From positions 1-64,000 of the forward strand of contig JAGATN010000021.1 of assembly GCA_017621225.1 (NCBI GenBank): a stretch of DNA of 64,000 bases, written 5' to 3'. Position 1 is the first letter of the stretch. Every line of letters starts with the position of its first letter. The notes below the pieces were generated by a model. That model ran no database searches, was not told the DNA's origin, and was given only the letters and a program-made list of their open reading frames with translations. The stretch is from Muribaculaceae bacterium (GTDB lineage: Bacteria > Bacteroidota > Bacteroidia > Bacteroidales > Muribaculaceae). The position numbers were made by a program, and so were the translations under genes. Positions 8,766-17,494 of this stretch are shown here, piece after piece.

Positions 8766-9476
8766 TTACCGGTTAAGTTGATCGATTATGTGGAATGTAT
8801 CGCATGCCGTTATGGCAGCTGTTTCCGTGCGCAATCTGTTGTCGCCGAGCGAAACGGGAGTCCATCCGGCATCCAATGCCGTTTTTATTTCGTTTGGAGC
8901 AAAATCGCCCTCCGGGCCAATCATTATTATTGAAGATGTATTGGGCCTGTATTCCTTGACCAATGACTTTCGGGGTATGCTGCGGTCGCAATAGGCAATG
9001 AATCTGTCGCTATCGGCAAATCCGTTTATCACGTTCATTACGGGGGTCATCGGCGATATTTCAGGTAGCACTGATTTCAGTGATTGCTTCATTGCCGCAA
9101 TTGCGATTTTCTCCAAACGTTCGATTTTAATCTCTTTTCGTTCGGAATGACTGCATAAAATGGGAATTATCCGGTTTACGCCTATTTCGGTCAGTTTTTC
9201 GACCATCCATTCCATGCGGTCAATATGTTTTGTCGGTGCTACTGCCACGATTATTTCTTGCTTCCATGACAACGGGGACTCAATGGTTTCGATTATTTCA
9301 ACGGCTGTGTGCTTCTGATGGGCACTAACAATGCGGCATATGTATCGTAGTCCTGTTCCGTCAATCACTTCAATGTTGTCGCCTTCCTTCATTCGGAGCA
9401 CTCTAATGCAATGCCCCGAGTCGCTTTCGGGAAGTGTGAGGGTCTTGACTATGTCAGGAGCAAAAAATTGAATCAT
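8766..9476 (-). CDS. rsmE: RsmE, 16S rRNA m3U1498 methyltransferase
   Basis: RsmE methylates N3 of U1498 in 16S rRNA using S-adenosylmethionine. The 236-residue protein has an N-terminal PUA-like domain (HCIRVLRMKEGD near 22-33) and a C-terminal SPOUT knot. The knot motifs are IIMIGPEGDFAPNE (about 180-193) and SLGDNRLRTETAA (about 208-220). It sits between the nucleoside transporter and kdsA in a tight minus-strand run. Confidence 0.95.
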   Translation of the reverse strand: MIQFFAPDIVKTLTLPESDSGHCIRVLRMKEGDNIEVIDGTGLRYICRIVSAHQKHTAVEIIETIESPLSWKQEIIVAVAPTKHIDRMEWMVEKLTEIGVNRIIPILCSHSERKEIKIERLEKIAIAAMKQSLKSVLPEISPMTPVMNVINGFADSDRFIAYCDRSIPRKSLVKEYRPNTSSIIMIGPEGDFAPNEIKTALDAGWTPVSLGDNRLRTETAAITACDTFHIIDQLNR

Positions 9477-9507
9477 AACGTATTTTGATGATATTGATTA
9501 TTCGTGA

Positions 9508-10893
9508 TCAATTTCTGTTTTCGCACACGTATCCGTCGGGATCAGCCGGATCAGCCGTCTCGACTTCATCGATGGTTTCGTGCTTGGGTCGCTTCGTGTC
9601 CTTAAAGAATATTATGAACAGTATGGCTACGACCAAAGCGTATCCGGCAAATATGAACCATGCCGTTTGCCAGTCGCCCATAAGAAATCCATCCTCGTTC
9701 CAATGGCAATAATGGTTTATGACCTGTCCGGCTGCAAGTGTTCCGATTGTGGCCCCAAGGCCGTTTGTCATCAGCATGAACAATCCTTGAGCCGATGCCT
9801 TGATTCTTGAATCGCACTCCTTGTCAATGAACAGGCCTCCCGATACATTGAAGAAATCGAACGCCACGCCATACACTACGCATGATGCAATGAACAATAT
9901 TACGCCGGGGAATGCCGGATTGCCCAATCCAAAAAATGCGAAGCGTCCGACCCATGCAAACATCGCTATGGTCATTACCAACTTTATGCCATATCGGTTA
10001 AGAAAATACGGAATCAGCAGAATGCTTAGCGCTTCGGCTATCTGTGATAACGATATCAGCATCGTGGCATTATTGGCACCAAAGGTGTCGGCCATAGTCG
10101 GGTCGCCTTTAAAGCTCGTTATGAAAGGTATGGCATATCCGTTGGTTATCTGCAATGACATGCCTAAAAGCATTGAGAATAAAAAGAACAATGCTATTTT
10201 GCGCGTTTTGAACAATTTGAATGCATTTAGGCCCAATGTCTCTGATATTGATTGTGACGGTTTAGGCTCTATCTTGCAATGGGGCAACGATAAGCAGTAA
10301 ACAAACAGCAATATGCCAAGTATTCCCGAGGTGAAAAATTGCATATATGTGTATTGAAACTTGCCGATGTTGTCGGTAAGCGTGAAGGTCAAATGCCCGT
10401 CGTCATTTAATGTGGCGCAGTTTACAAACCACATCGTAGCGATGAATCCGACTGTGCCGAACACTCTGATGGGAGGAAACGCCTTGATTGTATCGAGCCC
10501 GTGATTTCGTAATATTGAAAATGCCGTGGTATTCGACAGCGCAAGGGTGGGCATATAGAATGCCACGCTTATGGTGTAGATGGTGATGAACAGCATTTTG
10601 TCGGGATTTGGATTCATATAGCCGATGTAGCATAATAGAATCATGGCAGCCCCGGCTATGAGATGGCATATTCCGAGCAATCGCTGTGGCTGAACGTATC
10701 TATCGGCTATGACACCCATTATGGTAGGCATGAATATCGATACTATGCCTTGTATGGCATAAAACCATGCTATTTCGTCGCCCATACCTGCTCGTCCGAG
10801 ATAATTTCCCATGCAGGTAAGATATGCTCCCCATACGGCAAATTCCAAGAAATTCATTATGGCCAAACGGGTCTTTATTGATGAAGCTGACAT
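9508..10893 (-). CDS. MFS transporter, NupG-like nucleoside symporter
   Basis: This 461-residue integral membrane protein has about twelve predicted hydrophobic segments. Its opening (RLAIMNFLEFAVWGAYLTCM), the GVIADRYVQPQRLLG loop and the SFKGDPTMADTFG linker match the nucleoside:H+ symporter (NupG/XapB) branch of the major facilitator superfamily. Its likely job is proton-coupled uptake of nucleosides across the inner membrane. It lies 55 bases after the nuclease-like gene and 31 bases before rsmE. The C terminus is a short acidic cytoplasmic tail. The family is well supported, but the exact nucleoside preference is not visible. Confidence 0.88.
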   Translation of the reverse strand: MSASSIKTRLAIMNFLEFAVWGAYLTCMGNYLGRAGMGDEIAWFYAIQGIVSIFMPTIMGVIADRYVQPQRLLGICHLIAGAAMILLCYIGYMNPNPDKMLFITIYTISVAFYMPTLALSNTTAFSILRNHGLDTIKAFPPIRVFGTVGFIATMWFVNCATLNDDGHLTFTLTDNIGKFQYTYMQFFTSGILGILLFVYCLSLPHCKIEPKPSQSISETLGLNAFKLFKTRKIALFFLFSMLLGMSLQITNGYAIPFITSFKGDPTMADTFGANNATMLISLSQIAEALSILLIPYFLNRYGIKLVMTIAMFAWVGRFAFFGLGNPAFPGVILFIASCVVYGVAFDFFNVSGGLFIDKECDSRIKASAQGLFMLMTNGLGATIGTLAAGQVINHYCHWNEDGFLMGDWQTAWFIFAGYALVVAILFIIFFKDTKRPKHETIDEVETADPADPDGYVCENRN

Positions 10894-10948
10894 TTCGTTA
10901 TTGATTTGGTTATGATGTGACGGTATGTATTATTTCAACAATATATGG

Positions 10949-11578
10949 TCATTGGTCATTCGATTGTGACGAATGGTCGTTTTGGCTACGTTTCCTGTTT
11001 AATATTTCGCTTACTTTGGCAGCTTCCTCGTATTGCTCCGTTTCGATCAGTTTGTTTAAGGTGCGTTCCAACTCTTCGATTGCATAATTTTCGAGCTTCG
11101 GCTTGCCTTCATTGGTTTCAGGCGAATTATGGCTTTCATCGTCCTCCTGCTGCTCATCGCCACGAACTTCCATTATGAATCCCGTCTCGTCGAGAATCTC
11201 TTTTGTGGTATATATTGGCGTTTGGGTGCGCATGGCAATTGCAATGGCATCGGATGTGCGTGAGTCGATGACAACTTGTCGTTCGCCATCTGAAAATGTG
11301 AGTTCGGATGAAAAAATGCCATCTTCAAACCGATATATGAACACCTCTTTTAGCTTTATGCCAAAAGCATGTGCAAAACTTACAAACAGATCGTGGGTCA
11401 TGGGCCGTGGGGGTGTTATGCTCTCCATTTTGAGGGCTATCGATTGAGCCTCGGCCGCACCTATCACTACCGGAATGCGGTATGGACCGTCAACTTGAGC
11501 CAATATAAGGGCATATGCTCCGGTTTGTATTTGGCTATATGATATTCCCAATACCCTAAGTTTTATTCGATCGTTCAT
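10949..11578 (-). CDS. Bifunctional nuclease (DUF151) protein with UVR motif
   Basis: The first 150 or so residues match the BFN/DUF151 family (PVVIGAAEAQSIALKME, RPMTHDLF, DSRTSDAIAIAMR). An acidic linker (DEQQEDDESHNSPETNEG) follows. The end is a UvrB/UvrC-type helical hairpin (ELERTLNKLIETEQYEEAAK). I start at the ATG at 11578 (209 residues); an upstream TTG lies two codons away. The UVR motif usually mediates protein contacts in excision repair or Clp regulation, so the protein may be tethered to such a partner. Nuclease activity is inferred from the family name only. It starts 9 bases after mnmA. Confidence 0.88.
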   Translation of the reverse strand: MNDRIKLRVLGISYSQIQTGAYALILAQVDGPYRIPVVIGAAEAQSIALKMESITPPRPMTHDLFVSFAHAFGIKLKEVFIYRFEDGIFSSELTFSDGERQVVIDSRTSDAIAIAMRTQTPIYTTKEILDETGFIMEVRGDEQQEDDESHNSPETNEGKPKLENYAIEELERTLNKLIETEQYEEAAKVSEILNRKRSQNDHSSQSNDQ

Positions 11579-11587
11579 ATTCAAAGA

Positions 11588-12667
11588 TTACATTAATATG
11601 TTTCGTCCGGTTATTATTCCGCTTCCATAACAAATTTTTTTGTCACGGTCGTATATCACGGCAAATTGCCCCGGTGCTATGCCCTGTATTTTGTTTTCGC
11701 TTTCGATTACATATTCCGAATCCTCGATATGAGTCAGATGAGCGTCAGTGAAGTCGGGGGTATGGCGGTTTTTGAAGGTTATTGCCACGTTGTTGCAATT
11801 ATCTTTCCATGGATTTTTCGAAATCCAGTGCATTTCATCGATATGCAGCGTGTTGCCATATTGCTTTTCGGTGTCATAACCGTTTGATACGTATATCACA
11901 TTGTCATGTACGTTTTTCTTCACCACATACCAGGGGCCGCCGCTGAGTCCGAGGCCCTTGCGTTGGCCTATGGTATGAAACCAGAACCCATTGTGCTCAC
12001 CGAGCTTCTTACCTGTCTCAATTTCTATTATGGCACCTTTTTTTGTCCCAAGATGTCGGCGTATGAAGTCGTTGTAGTTTATTTTTCCGAGAAAGCATAT
12101 CCCTTGGCTGTCGCGGCGATATGCGTTAGGCATATTGGTCTCGATTGCAATTTCCCTAACTTTTGATTTTGGCAAATTGCCGAGCGGAAACATCAGGTGG
12201 GTTAACTGCGAATAATCTATTCGAGCCAAAAAGTCGGTTTGATCCTTTACCGGATCTATGGCTGTGCCAAGAAACGTGGTGCCGTCGATGTCGAGCGTGG
12301 TGGCATAATGCCCGGTAGCGGTTTTGTCGAACATATGACCCCAGCGTCGTTCAAAATACCCGAATTTAATGATCTTGTTGCACATTATGTCGGGATTCGG
12401 AGTCAGGCCCGATTTTACGGTACGCAGGGCGTATTCCATGACGTTCTCCCAATATTCTTCGTGGAGCGAAACCACGTCGAATGGCAGATTGTATTTTTTT
12501 GCTATGAATTGGCACATTTCAATGTCTTCTTCAGCCGAACAATCGCCTTCGTCGGTGTCGAGACCGATGCGTATATAAAATAGGTGAAGATCATGCCCGA
12601 GTTGCAGAAGCTGGTGTACGGCAACGGCACTATCTACGCCACCTGAAATTAGAACAGCTATTTTCAT
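11588..12667 (-). CDS. mnmA: MnmA, tRNA 2-thiouridine synthase
   Basis: MnmA adds sulfur to U34 of Lys, Glu and Gln tRNAs, activating the uridine by adenylation. The 359-residue protein starts with the PP-loop ISGGVDSAVAV (7-17). The first catalytic cysteine is in TPNPDIMCNK and the second in SQGICFLGK, so the persulfide relay pair is complete. The C-terminal barrel contains QRKGLGLSGGPWYV. It lies in the run between doxX (24 bases) and the nuclease-like gene (9 bases). Confidence 0.96.
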   Translation of the reverse strand: MKIAVLISGGVDSAVAVHQLLQLGHDLHLFYIRIGLDTDEGDCSAEEDIEMCQFIAKKYNLPFDVVSLHEEYWENVMEYALRTVKSGLTPNPDIMCNKIIKFGYFERRWGHMFDKTATGHYATTLDIDGTTFLGTAIDPVKDQTDFLARIDYSQLTHLMFPLGNLPKSKVREIAIETNMPNAYRRDSQGICFLGKINYNDFIRRHLGTKKGAIIEIETGKKLGEHNGFWFHTIGQRKGLGLSGGPWYVVKKNVHDNVIYVSNGYDTEKQYGNTLHIDEMHWISKNPWKDNCNNVAITFKNRHTPDFTDAHLTHIEDSEYVIESENKIQGIAPGQFAVIYDRDKKICYGSGIITGRNILM

Positions 12668-12691
12668 ATATTCGATTATTTGAGTCGGTAA

Positions 12692-13201
12692 CTAAACTTC
12701 GTCAAGTTCCTCGGACTCATCTTTTCCGCGAGAGTTTATTATGAAAATTGATATGAAATAATCCAACGATATTTTGCCCGGCCCGGCAATGAATATGAAG
12801 AAATATATGCCTATGAACATTATGGGCAGATATCCCGGCTGCGTGCTGTCGATGCCGTGCATAAGCGTATCGGGCATCAGATCATGCAGAATGTAATATT
12901 CGGCAGCTATCATTGACAATATGGGGGGAATGGTGGACAGGCGTGTCAGAAATCCAACCATTATCAATAGCGAGCATACGAGTTCGATTATTATCATAAT
13001 TGTAAGGCAAGTAGGGGATGACAGGCCCAATATGGTAGGGAACGAGTCGCATATGCTTGAATAGCTGACCAGATGCCTTATGCCGAATTGCATGAACATA
13101 ACGCCTACAAACAGACGCATGAACAGACGCGCCAAATTACTGTACGTATAGCCGGTGAAACGTAGAAACAGGTCGGCAATGAACTTACTTAAAGCTTTCA
13201 T
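12692..13201 (-). CDS. DoxX-family membrane protein
   Basis: This 169-residue membrane protein with about four hydrophobic segments (near 22-40, 68-88, 90-105, 124-148) is typical of the DoxX/DoxD-like family. The RLFMRLFVGVMFMQFGIRHL opening and the VGFLTRLSTIPPILSMI middle are characteristic. The biochemical role of most members is unknown; some are linked to thiol or sulfur redox. Here it follows a thioredoxin-like DUF5106 protein by 54 bases, which fits a redox theme but proves nothing. The C-terminal tail is acidic and cytoplasmic. Confidence 0.85.
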   Translation of the reverse strand: MKALSKFIADLFLRFTGYTYSNLARLFMRLFVGVMFMQFGIRHLVSYSSICDSFPTILGLSSPTCLTIMIIIELVCSLLIMVGFLTRLSTIPPILSMIAAEYYILHDLMPDTLMHGIDSTQPGYLPIMFIGIYFFIFIAGPGKISLDYFISIFIINSRGKDESEELDEV

Positions 13202-13255
13202 TTTTTTGTCGTTTGAAGTGAAAATGCGTTATGATTATTGATGGTTAGGCTTGCA

Positions 13256-14137
13256 TCATAGCCTCGTTATGATCGCGATTACTTCATCTATGCCAATGTT
13301 TTTTGCTTGTATTACGTTGTTTTCGTCAATGAGATAAAACGAAGGTGTGTTACGTATGTCGTAAATCTCATCGGCATCGGGTGTGGCTCCGACGGCCCAG
13401 TTTTCGGGATATGTCTTCACGGCATCTTTCCAGGCATCGTCAGCTTCACCGGGGCATATTGAAACAACTCTCATGATTCCTTGCTTTTGAAGATACGATG
13501 CTTTTATGTCGGCATTTAATCTTGCCCTGGCCAAGCGGCAGTCGTCGCAGTCGGGGTCGTTGAAAAAGAGTACGGTTACCGAATAGGTGGTATCTGCCGC
13601 ATATGTGCCCTGATTGCCATTGCGGTCGGTATATTTTAATTCCGGGGCAGGCATGCCTATCTGCGTCGACGATAGGATGCGCGCAAAATGTTCGAATCGC
13701 TGTTTGTTTGCCTTGTCTATTTTTTTGTTTTTCGCTACGGCGCGGGCAAACGGCAAATATAATTCGTCGCTCCAGAACTTGGCAGAGTCGCTATATAGGT
13801 ATTCTTCAGCTTTTCGAGCTATGAACAGCAGATCGTTCGGCTGTTTCTCAAGTTTTTTCAGAAATTTGTCAATTGACATATACACGGTATCGGCCGTGGC
13901 ATGCGGCATGAATGACAAATAGTCACTGAATGCGCCTGCCATCTTGGCGCGTGATGAAAAAGCTTTTTTCAGGTCGCAATAATCCCAAAAGTGATCTACG
14001 AGAAAGTTTGCTCTGCCTTGCAATGTGGAAATTGAGTCAGGCACAGTAGGATACTGGAAGTAAGTGGTCGGTGCTTGCGAATATGCAGAAATCGCAAGTA
14101 ATCCTGAAAGCATTATAGCTGTGAAAAATCGTTTCAT
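13256..14137 (-). CDS. DUF5106 thioredoxin-like exported protein
   Basis: I use the ATG at 14137 (293 residues, MKRFFTAIML signal peptide). The upstream in-frame ATG at 14176 lies inside the -7 box and could not be in the transcript. The N-terminal 130 residues after the signal are helical and DUF5106-like. The C-terminal half is a thioredoxin fold with a CDDC active site in FFNDPDCDDCRLAR and the cis-proline region NTPSFYLID. It is probably a periplasmic or lipid-facing thiol oxidoreductase. It is the first gene of the eight-gene run ending at 6373. Confidence 0.85.
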   Translation of the reverse strand: MKRFFTAIMLSGLLAISAYSQAPTTYFQYPTVPDSISTLQGRANFLVDHFWDYCDLKKAFSSRAKMAGAFSDYLSFMPHATADTVYMSIDKFLKKLEKQPNDLLFIARKAEEYLYSDSAKFWSDELYLPFARAVAKNKKIDKANKQRFEHFARILSSTQIGMPAPELKYTDRNGNQGTYAADTTYSVTVLFFNDPDCDDCRLARARLNADIKASYLQKQGIMRVVSICPGEADDAWKDAVKTYPENWAVGATPDADEIYDIRNTPSFYLIDENNVIQAKNIGIDEVIAIITRL

Positions 14138-14175
14138 ATGTTGTTGAATTGGTATTGGCATAAAATTTGCAATCA

Positions 14176-14183
14176 CAAAGATA
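14176..14183 (-). promoter_or_regulatory. -7 box for the DUF5106-to-DUF6377 run
   Basis: TATCTTTG on the minus strand is an exact TAnnTTTG box. I see no convincing -33 element at 19-21 bases. A start near 14169 gives a leader of about 32 bases before the ATG at 14137. The AT-rich gap to clpB (14138-14326) holds the divergent clpB control region, where no box or CIRCE repeat was recognised. Confidence 0.6.
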
Positions 14184-14326
14184 AAAATTATATGGCAAAA
14201 TATATGTAAGCAATGACTTAAATTTAACTAATGTTTGAAATGTAGAAGAATTTAAATAAAATTCAACCATTATAGACTTTTGATTGTTAGAGTATAAAAT
14301 CGCTAATGCTATTTATTTAAGATATT

Positions 14327-16915
14327 ATGAATTTCAATAATTTTACAATTAAATCCCAGGAGGCCATACAGAAGGCCGTTGAGATCACTAAAGCCGAAGG
14401 CAATCAAGCGATCGAGCCGGTGCATCTGTTGAAGGGGGTGATTGCCGAAGGCGAATCGTTGATTAAATTCATATTCGCCAAGGTGGGAGCTAATGCCGTT
14501 CAGCTCAATGCCCAGCTTGACAGGGAAATATCTACACTTCCCAAAGTCTCCGGTGGCGAACCTTACTTAAGTCGCACATCGAACGACGTGTTGCAGAAAG
14601 CACTTGACGTAGCAAAATCGCAAGGCGATGAATATGTTACCATCGAAGCTATGCTGCTTGCATTGTTTGAAATCAATTCGCCCGCATCGTCAATATTGAA
14701 GGATGCCGGATTAAGCTCCAAGGAGCTGAAAAGCGCGATAGAGGAGCTGCGAAAAGGCAAGAAGGCTACCGATCAGAGCGCCGAGGATACATATAATGCA
14801 CTGAATAAATATGCCATCAATCTTAATGAGCGCGCGCGCACCGGAAAGCTTGATCCGGTGATTGGCAGAGACGACGAGATACGCCGTGTGTTGCAGATTC
14901 TTAGTCGAAGGACAAAAAACAATCCGATGCTGATTGGCGAACCGGGTACAGGAAAGACGGCCATAGCCGAGGGGCTTGCCCAGAGAATAGTGCGCGGCGA
15001 CGTGCCTGAAAATTTGCGCTCTAAACAAATATTTTCGCTCGACATGGGCGCTTTGGTGGCCGGAGCGAAATATAAGGGCGAATTCGAGGAACGACTCAAA
15101 GCCATAGTTAACGAAGTGACGCAGAGCGATGGCGAAATAATATTGTTCATCGATGAAATTCACACGCTCGTGGGCGCCGGTAAGGGCGAGGGTGCCATGG
15201 ATGCGGCCAACATATTGAAACCGGCATTGGCAAGAGGCGAACTTAGGAGCATAGGTGCTACGACGCTTGATGAGTATCAGAAATACTTTGAGAAGGACAA
15301 GGCTCTTGAACGCCGTTTCCAGAAGGTAATGGTCAACGAGCCTGACGAAATGAGCGCCATAGCAATATTGAGAGGCTTGAAGGAGCGTTATGAAAACCAT
15401 CATAAGGTGCGTATACGTGACGAGGCCATCATTGCTGCCGTTCAGTTGTCGGAGCGCTACATTACCGATCGTTTTCTGCCCGACAAGGCCATTGACCTAA
15501 TCGACGAGGCCGCATCGAAACTGCGTCTCGAAATAGATTCCGTGCCTCAGGCTCTTGACGAAATAACCCGTATGATAGCTCAGAAGGAGATAGAACGAGA
15601 AGCCATAAAGCGCGAAGGCGACAAAGAGAAGGTAAAGGAGATAGAAAAAGACCTTGCCCAGATGCGTGAGGAAGAAAAGGAATACACTGCCAAGTGGAAG
15701 GCCGAAAAAGATTTGATAAATCGTATTCAACAAAACAAGATTGACATAGAGCAGCTGAATTTCGATGCCGAACGCGCCGAACGCGAAGGCGACTATGCAA
15801 AAGTAGCCGAAATCAGATATTCGAAAGTACAGCAGAAAGAAAAGGAGAATGCCGAAATACAGGAACAACTTAAAATGATGCAGGGCGAAAAGGCTCTGAT
15901 AAAAGAAGAAGTTGACTCCGAGGACATTGCCGACGTAGTGTCGCGATGGACCGGCATACCCGTGAACAAGATGGTACAGAGCGAGAAGGAAAAGCTGCTT
16001 CATCTTGAGGAGGAACTCCATAATCGCGTGATAGGTCAGGAAGAAGCGATAAGGGCCATTGCCGACGCGGTGCGCAGGAGCCGTGCCGGTTTGAATGATC
16101 CGCGTCGACCCATAGGCTCGTTCATATTCCTTGGCACTACCGGCGTAGGTAAGACGGAGTTGGCCAAGGCGCTCGCCGAATATTTGTTTGACGATGAGAA
16201 TATGATGACACGAATAGATATGAGCGAGTATCAGGAAAAGCATACCGTGTCGCGTCTCGTCGGAGCGCCTCCCGGATATGTAGGATACGACGAAGGCGGT
16301 CAGCTTACCGAGGCTGTCAGACGCAAGCCATACTCTGTGGTGCTGTTTGATGAGATTGAAAAAGCTCATCCCGACGTATTCAACATATTGTTGCAGGTAC
16401 TTGATGACGGTCGTCTGACCGACAACAAAGGTCGACTCGTCAACTTCAAGAATACCATCATAATAATGACATCGAACATGGGGTCGTCGGTAATTCGAGA
16501 CAATTTTGCAAAAATGACTCCTGAAAATCGTGACGAAGTCATTGAAAAGACCAAGGTTGAAGTCATTGAGATGCTAAAGCAGACCATCAGGCCTGAATTC
16601 TTGAATCGAATTGATGAAACCATAATGTTTACGCCTCTTAACGAACACGAAATAGAAGAAATAGTAGGATTGCAGATTCGTGGCGTACAGAAGATGCTTG
16701 CAAATAATGGAGTTAGGCTTGAAGTCACTCCATCAGCCCTTAAATTCCTTGCCGAAGAAGGTTACGATCCGGAATTTGGCGCTCGTCCGGTAAAGAGAGC
16801 CATTCACCGTTTGGTATTGAACCGTCTTTCAAAGGATATCCTTGCTCAGAAGGTCGATAAAGACCATCCTATCATAATTGATGTGGAGGGCGACGACCTT
16901 ATATTTAAAAATTAG
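14327..16915 (+). CDS. clpB: ClpB, disaggregase chaperone
   Basis: ClpB is the cytosolic hexameric AAA+ machine that, with DnaK, extracts polypeptides from heat-induced aggregates. The 862 residues are full length. They comprise two Clp-N repeats (1-145) and the first AAA+ module with GEPGTGKT near 202-209 and FIDEIHT. The coiled-coil M domain (about 400-530) is rich in Lys/Glu. The second AAA+ module has GTTGVGKT near 602-609, and the C-terminal region has PEFGARPVKRAI. It is divergent from the DUF5106 gene and followed by a lipoprotein gene 37 bases later. I found no HrcA-type operator, so heat control is probably through the sigma factor or another regulator. Confidence 0.98.
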   Translation: MNFNNFTIKSQEAIQKAVEITKAEGNQAIEPVHLLKGVIAEGESLIKFIFAKVGANAVQLNAQLDREISTLPKVSGGEPYLSRTSNDVLQKALDVAKSQGDEYVTIEAMLLALFEINSPASSILKDAGLSSKELKSAIEELRKGKKATDQSAEDTYNALNKYAINLNERARTGKLDPVIGRDDEIRRVLQILSRRTKNNPMLIGEPGTGKTAIAEGLAQRIVRGDVPENLRSKQIFSLDMGALVAGAKYKGEFEERLKAIVNEVTQSDGEIILFIDEIHTLVGAGKGEGAMDAANILKPALARGELRSIGATTLDEYQKYFEKDKALERRFQKVMVNEPDEMSAIAILRGLKERYENHHKVRIRDEAIIAAVQLSERYITDRFLPDKAIDLIDEAASKLRLEIDSVPQALDEITRMIAQKEIEREAIKREGDKEKVKEIEKDLAQMREEEKEYTAKWKAEKDLINRIQQNKIDIEQLNFDAERAEREGDYAKVAEIRYSKVQQKEKENAEIQEQLKMMQGEKALIKEEVDSEDIADVVSRWTGIPVNKMVQSEKEKLLHLEEELHNRVIGQEEAIRAIADAVRRSRAGLNDPRRPIGSFIFLGTTGVGKTELAKALAEYLFDDENMMTRIDMSEYQEKHTVSRLVGAPPGYVGYDEGGQLTEAVRRKPYSVVLFDEIEKAHPDVFNILLQVLDDGRLTDNKGRLVNFKNTIIIMTSNMGSSVIRDNFAKMTPENRDEVIEKTKVEVIEMLKQTIRPEFLNRIDETIMFTPLNEHEIEEIVGLQIRGVQKMLANNGVRLEVTPSALKFLAEEGYDPEFGARPVKRAIHRLVLNRLSKDILAQKVDKDHPIIIDVEGDDLIFKN

Positions 16916-16952
16916 TTTTTATCAAATATTTAATTCTTAATCTTAATTTATT

Positions 16953-17417
16953 ATGAAAAAGTTATTGTATTTATTGTTGGCACTTCCAATGCTTTTAGTG
17001 TCATGTAACGATGAGGATGATTTGCCTCAGGTAAAAATGTCGATCAACTATTCGGGTGCAGCCACTGTTGATGGCGAATTGTACGCAGTTCAGGGCGATA
17101 CCATATACGTTGACAGCATTACTATTCAGCCGGTACGAGAAGGTAAACGCGCCAGCATTATATCGGTTTCTTATTATTGGGACGGATGGCTCATGGGCGT
17201 AGTTCCCCAGCCGCCATTTTCGGCAAGCATAGCCGTTACCGGTAATAAGGTGGGCAAGCACATATTGTCGATACAGATGCCGATAGTAGAGGATGGATGT
17301 GCGGCCGCTACCGCTTATACTTCATATACGGTAAATGTGGTTGCATCGCCTGAAGATATCCCCGGTGGCGGTGACGATTTCGGCGGATCAGACACAAGAA
17401 CGCCAACCATACAGTAA
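16953..17417 (+). CDS. Small lipoprotein of unknown function
   Basis: This is a 154-residue hypothetical lipoprotein. The signal peptide ends in the lipobox LLVSC (Cys18), followed by Asn-Asp-Glu-Asp, an acidic start often linked to surface export in Bacteroidota. The mature part reads as beta-rich (VKMSINYSG, GDTIYVDSITIQP, GKHILSIQMP), possibly one Ig-like sandwich. It ends in a glycine/aspartate-rich tail (PGGGDDFGGSD). It follows clpB by 37 bases and ends before a shared terminator, so it may be read through with clpB. I recognise no family. Confidence 0.75.
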   Translation: MKKLLYLLLALPMLLVSCNDEDDLPQVKMSINYSGAATVDGELYAVQGDTIYVDSITIQPVREGKRASIISVSYYWDGWLMGVVPQPPFSASIAVTGNKVGKHILSIQMPIVEDGCAAATAYTSYTVNVVASPEDIPGGGDDFGGSDTRTPTIQ

Positions 17418-17455
17418 TAAGCACTTTTCCCAAATCTGTTTGGGGCCTATGATTT

Positions 17456-17494
17456 ATCAGGTCGGAGACTATGGTTTCCGGCCTGATTTATTTT
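17456..17494. terminator. Bidirectional terminator overlapping a stop codon
   Basis: An 11-pair stem (17456-17466 with 17477-17487, one G-U) is flanked by T-rich sequence on the plus side and A-rich sequence on the other. It serves the lipoprotein gene from the left and the glycosyltransferase gene from the right. The stop codon of the latter (17469-17471) lies in the loop. Confidence 0.75.

Noticed and set aside
14138-14176. N-terminal extension of the DUF5106 protein starting at 14176
   Set aside because: That ATG lies inside the -7 box, so it cannot be in the transcript; the shorter form begins with a proper signal peptide.
15497-16369. A 290-codon open frame on the minus strand inside clpB
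   Set aside because: It is the antisense of a long, unmistakable ClpB. Its translation is rich in Phe/Tyr/Leu without family motifs, and there is no promoter or ribosome site.
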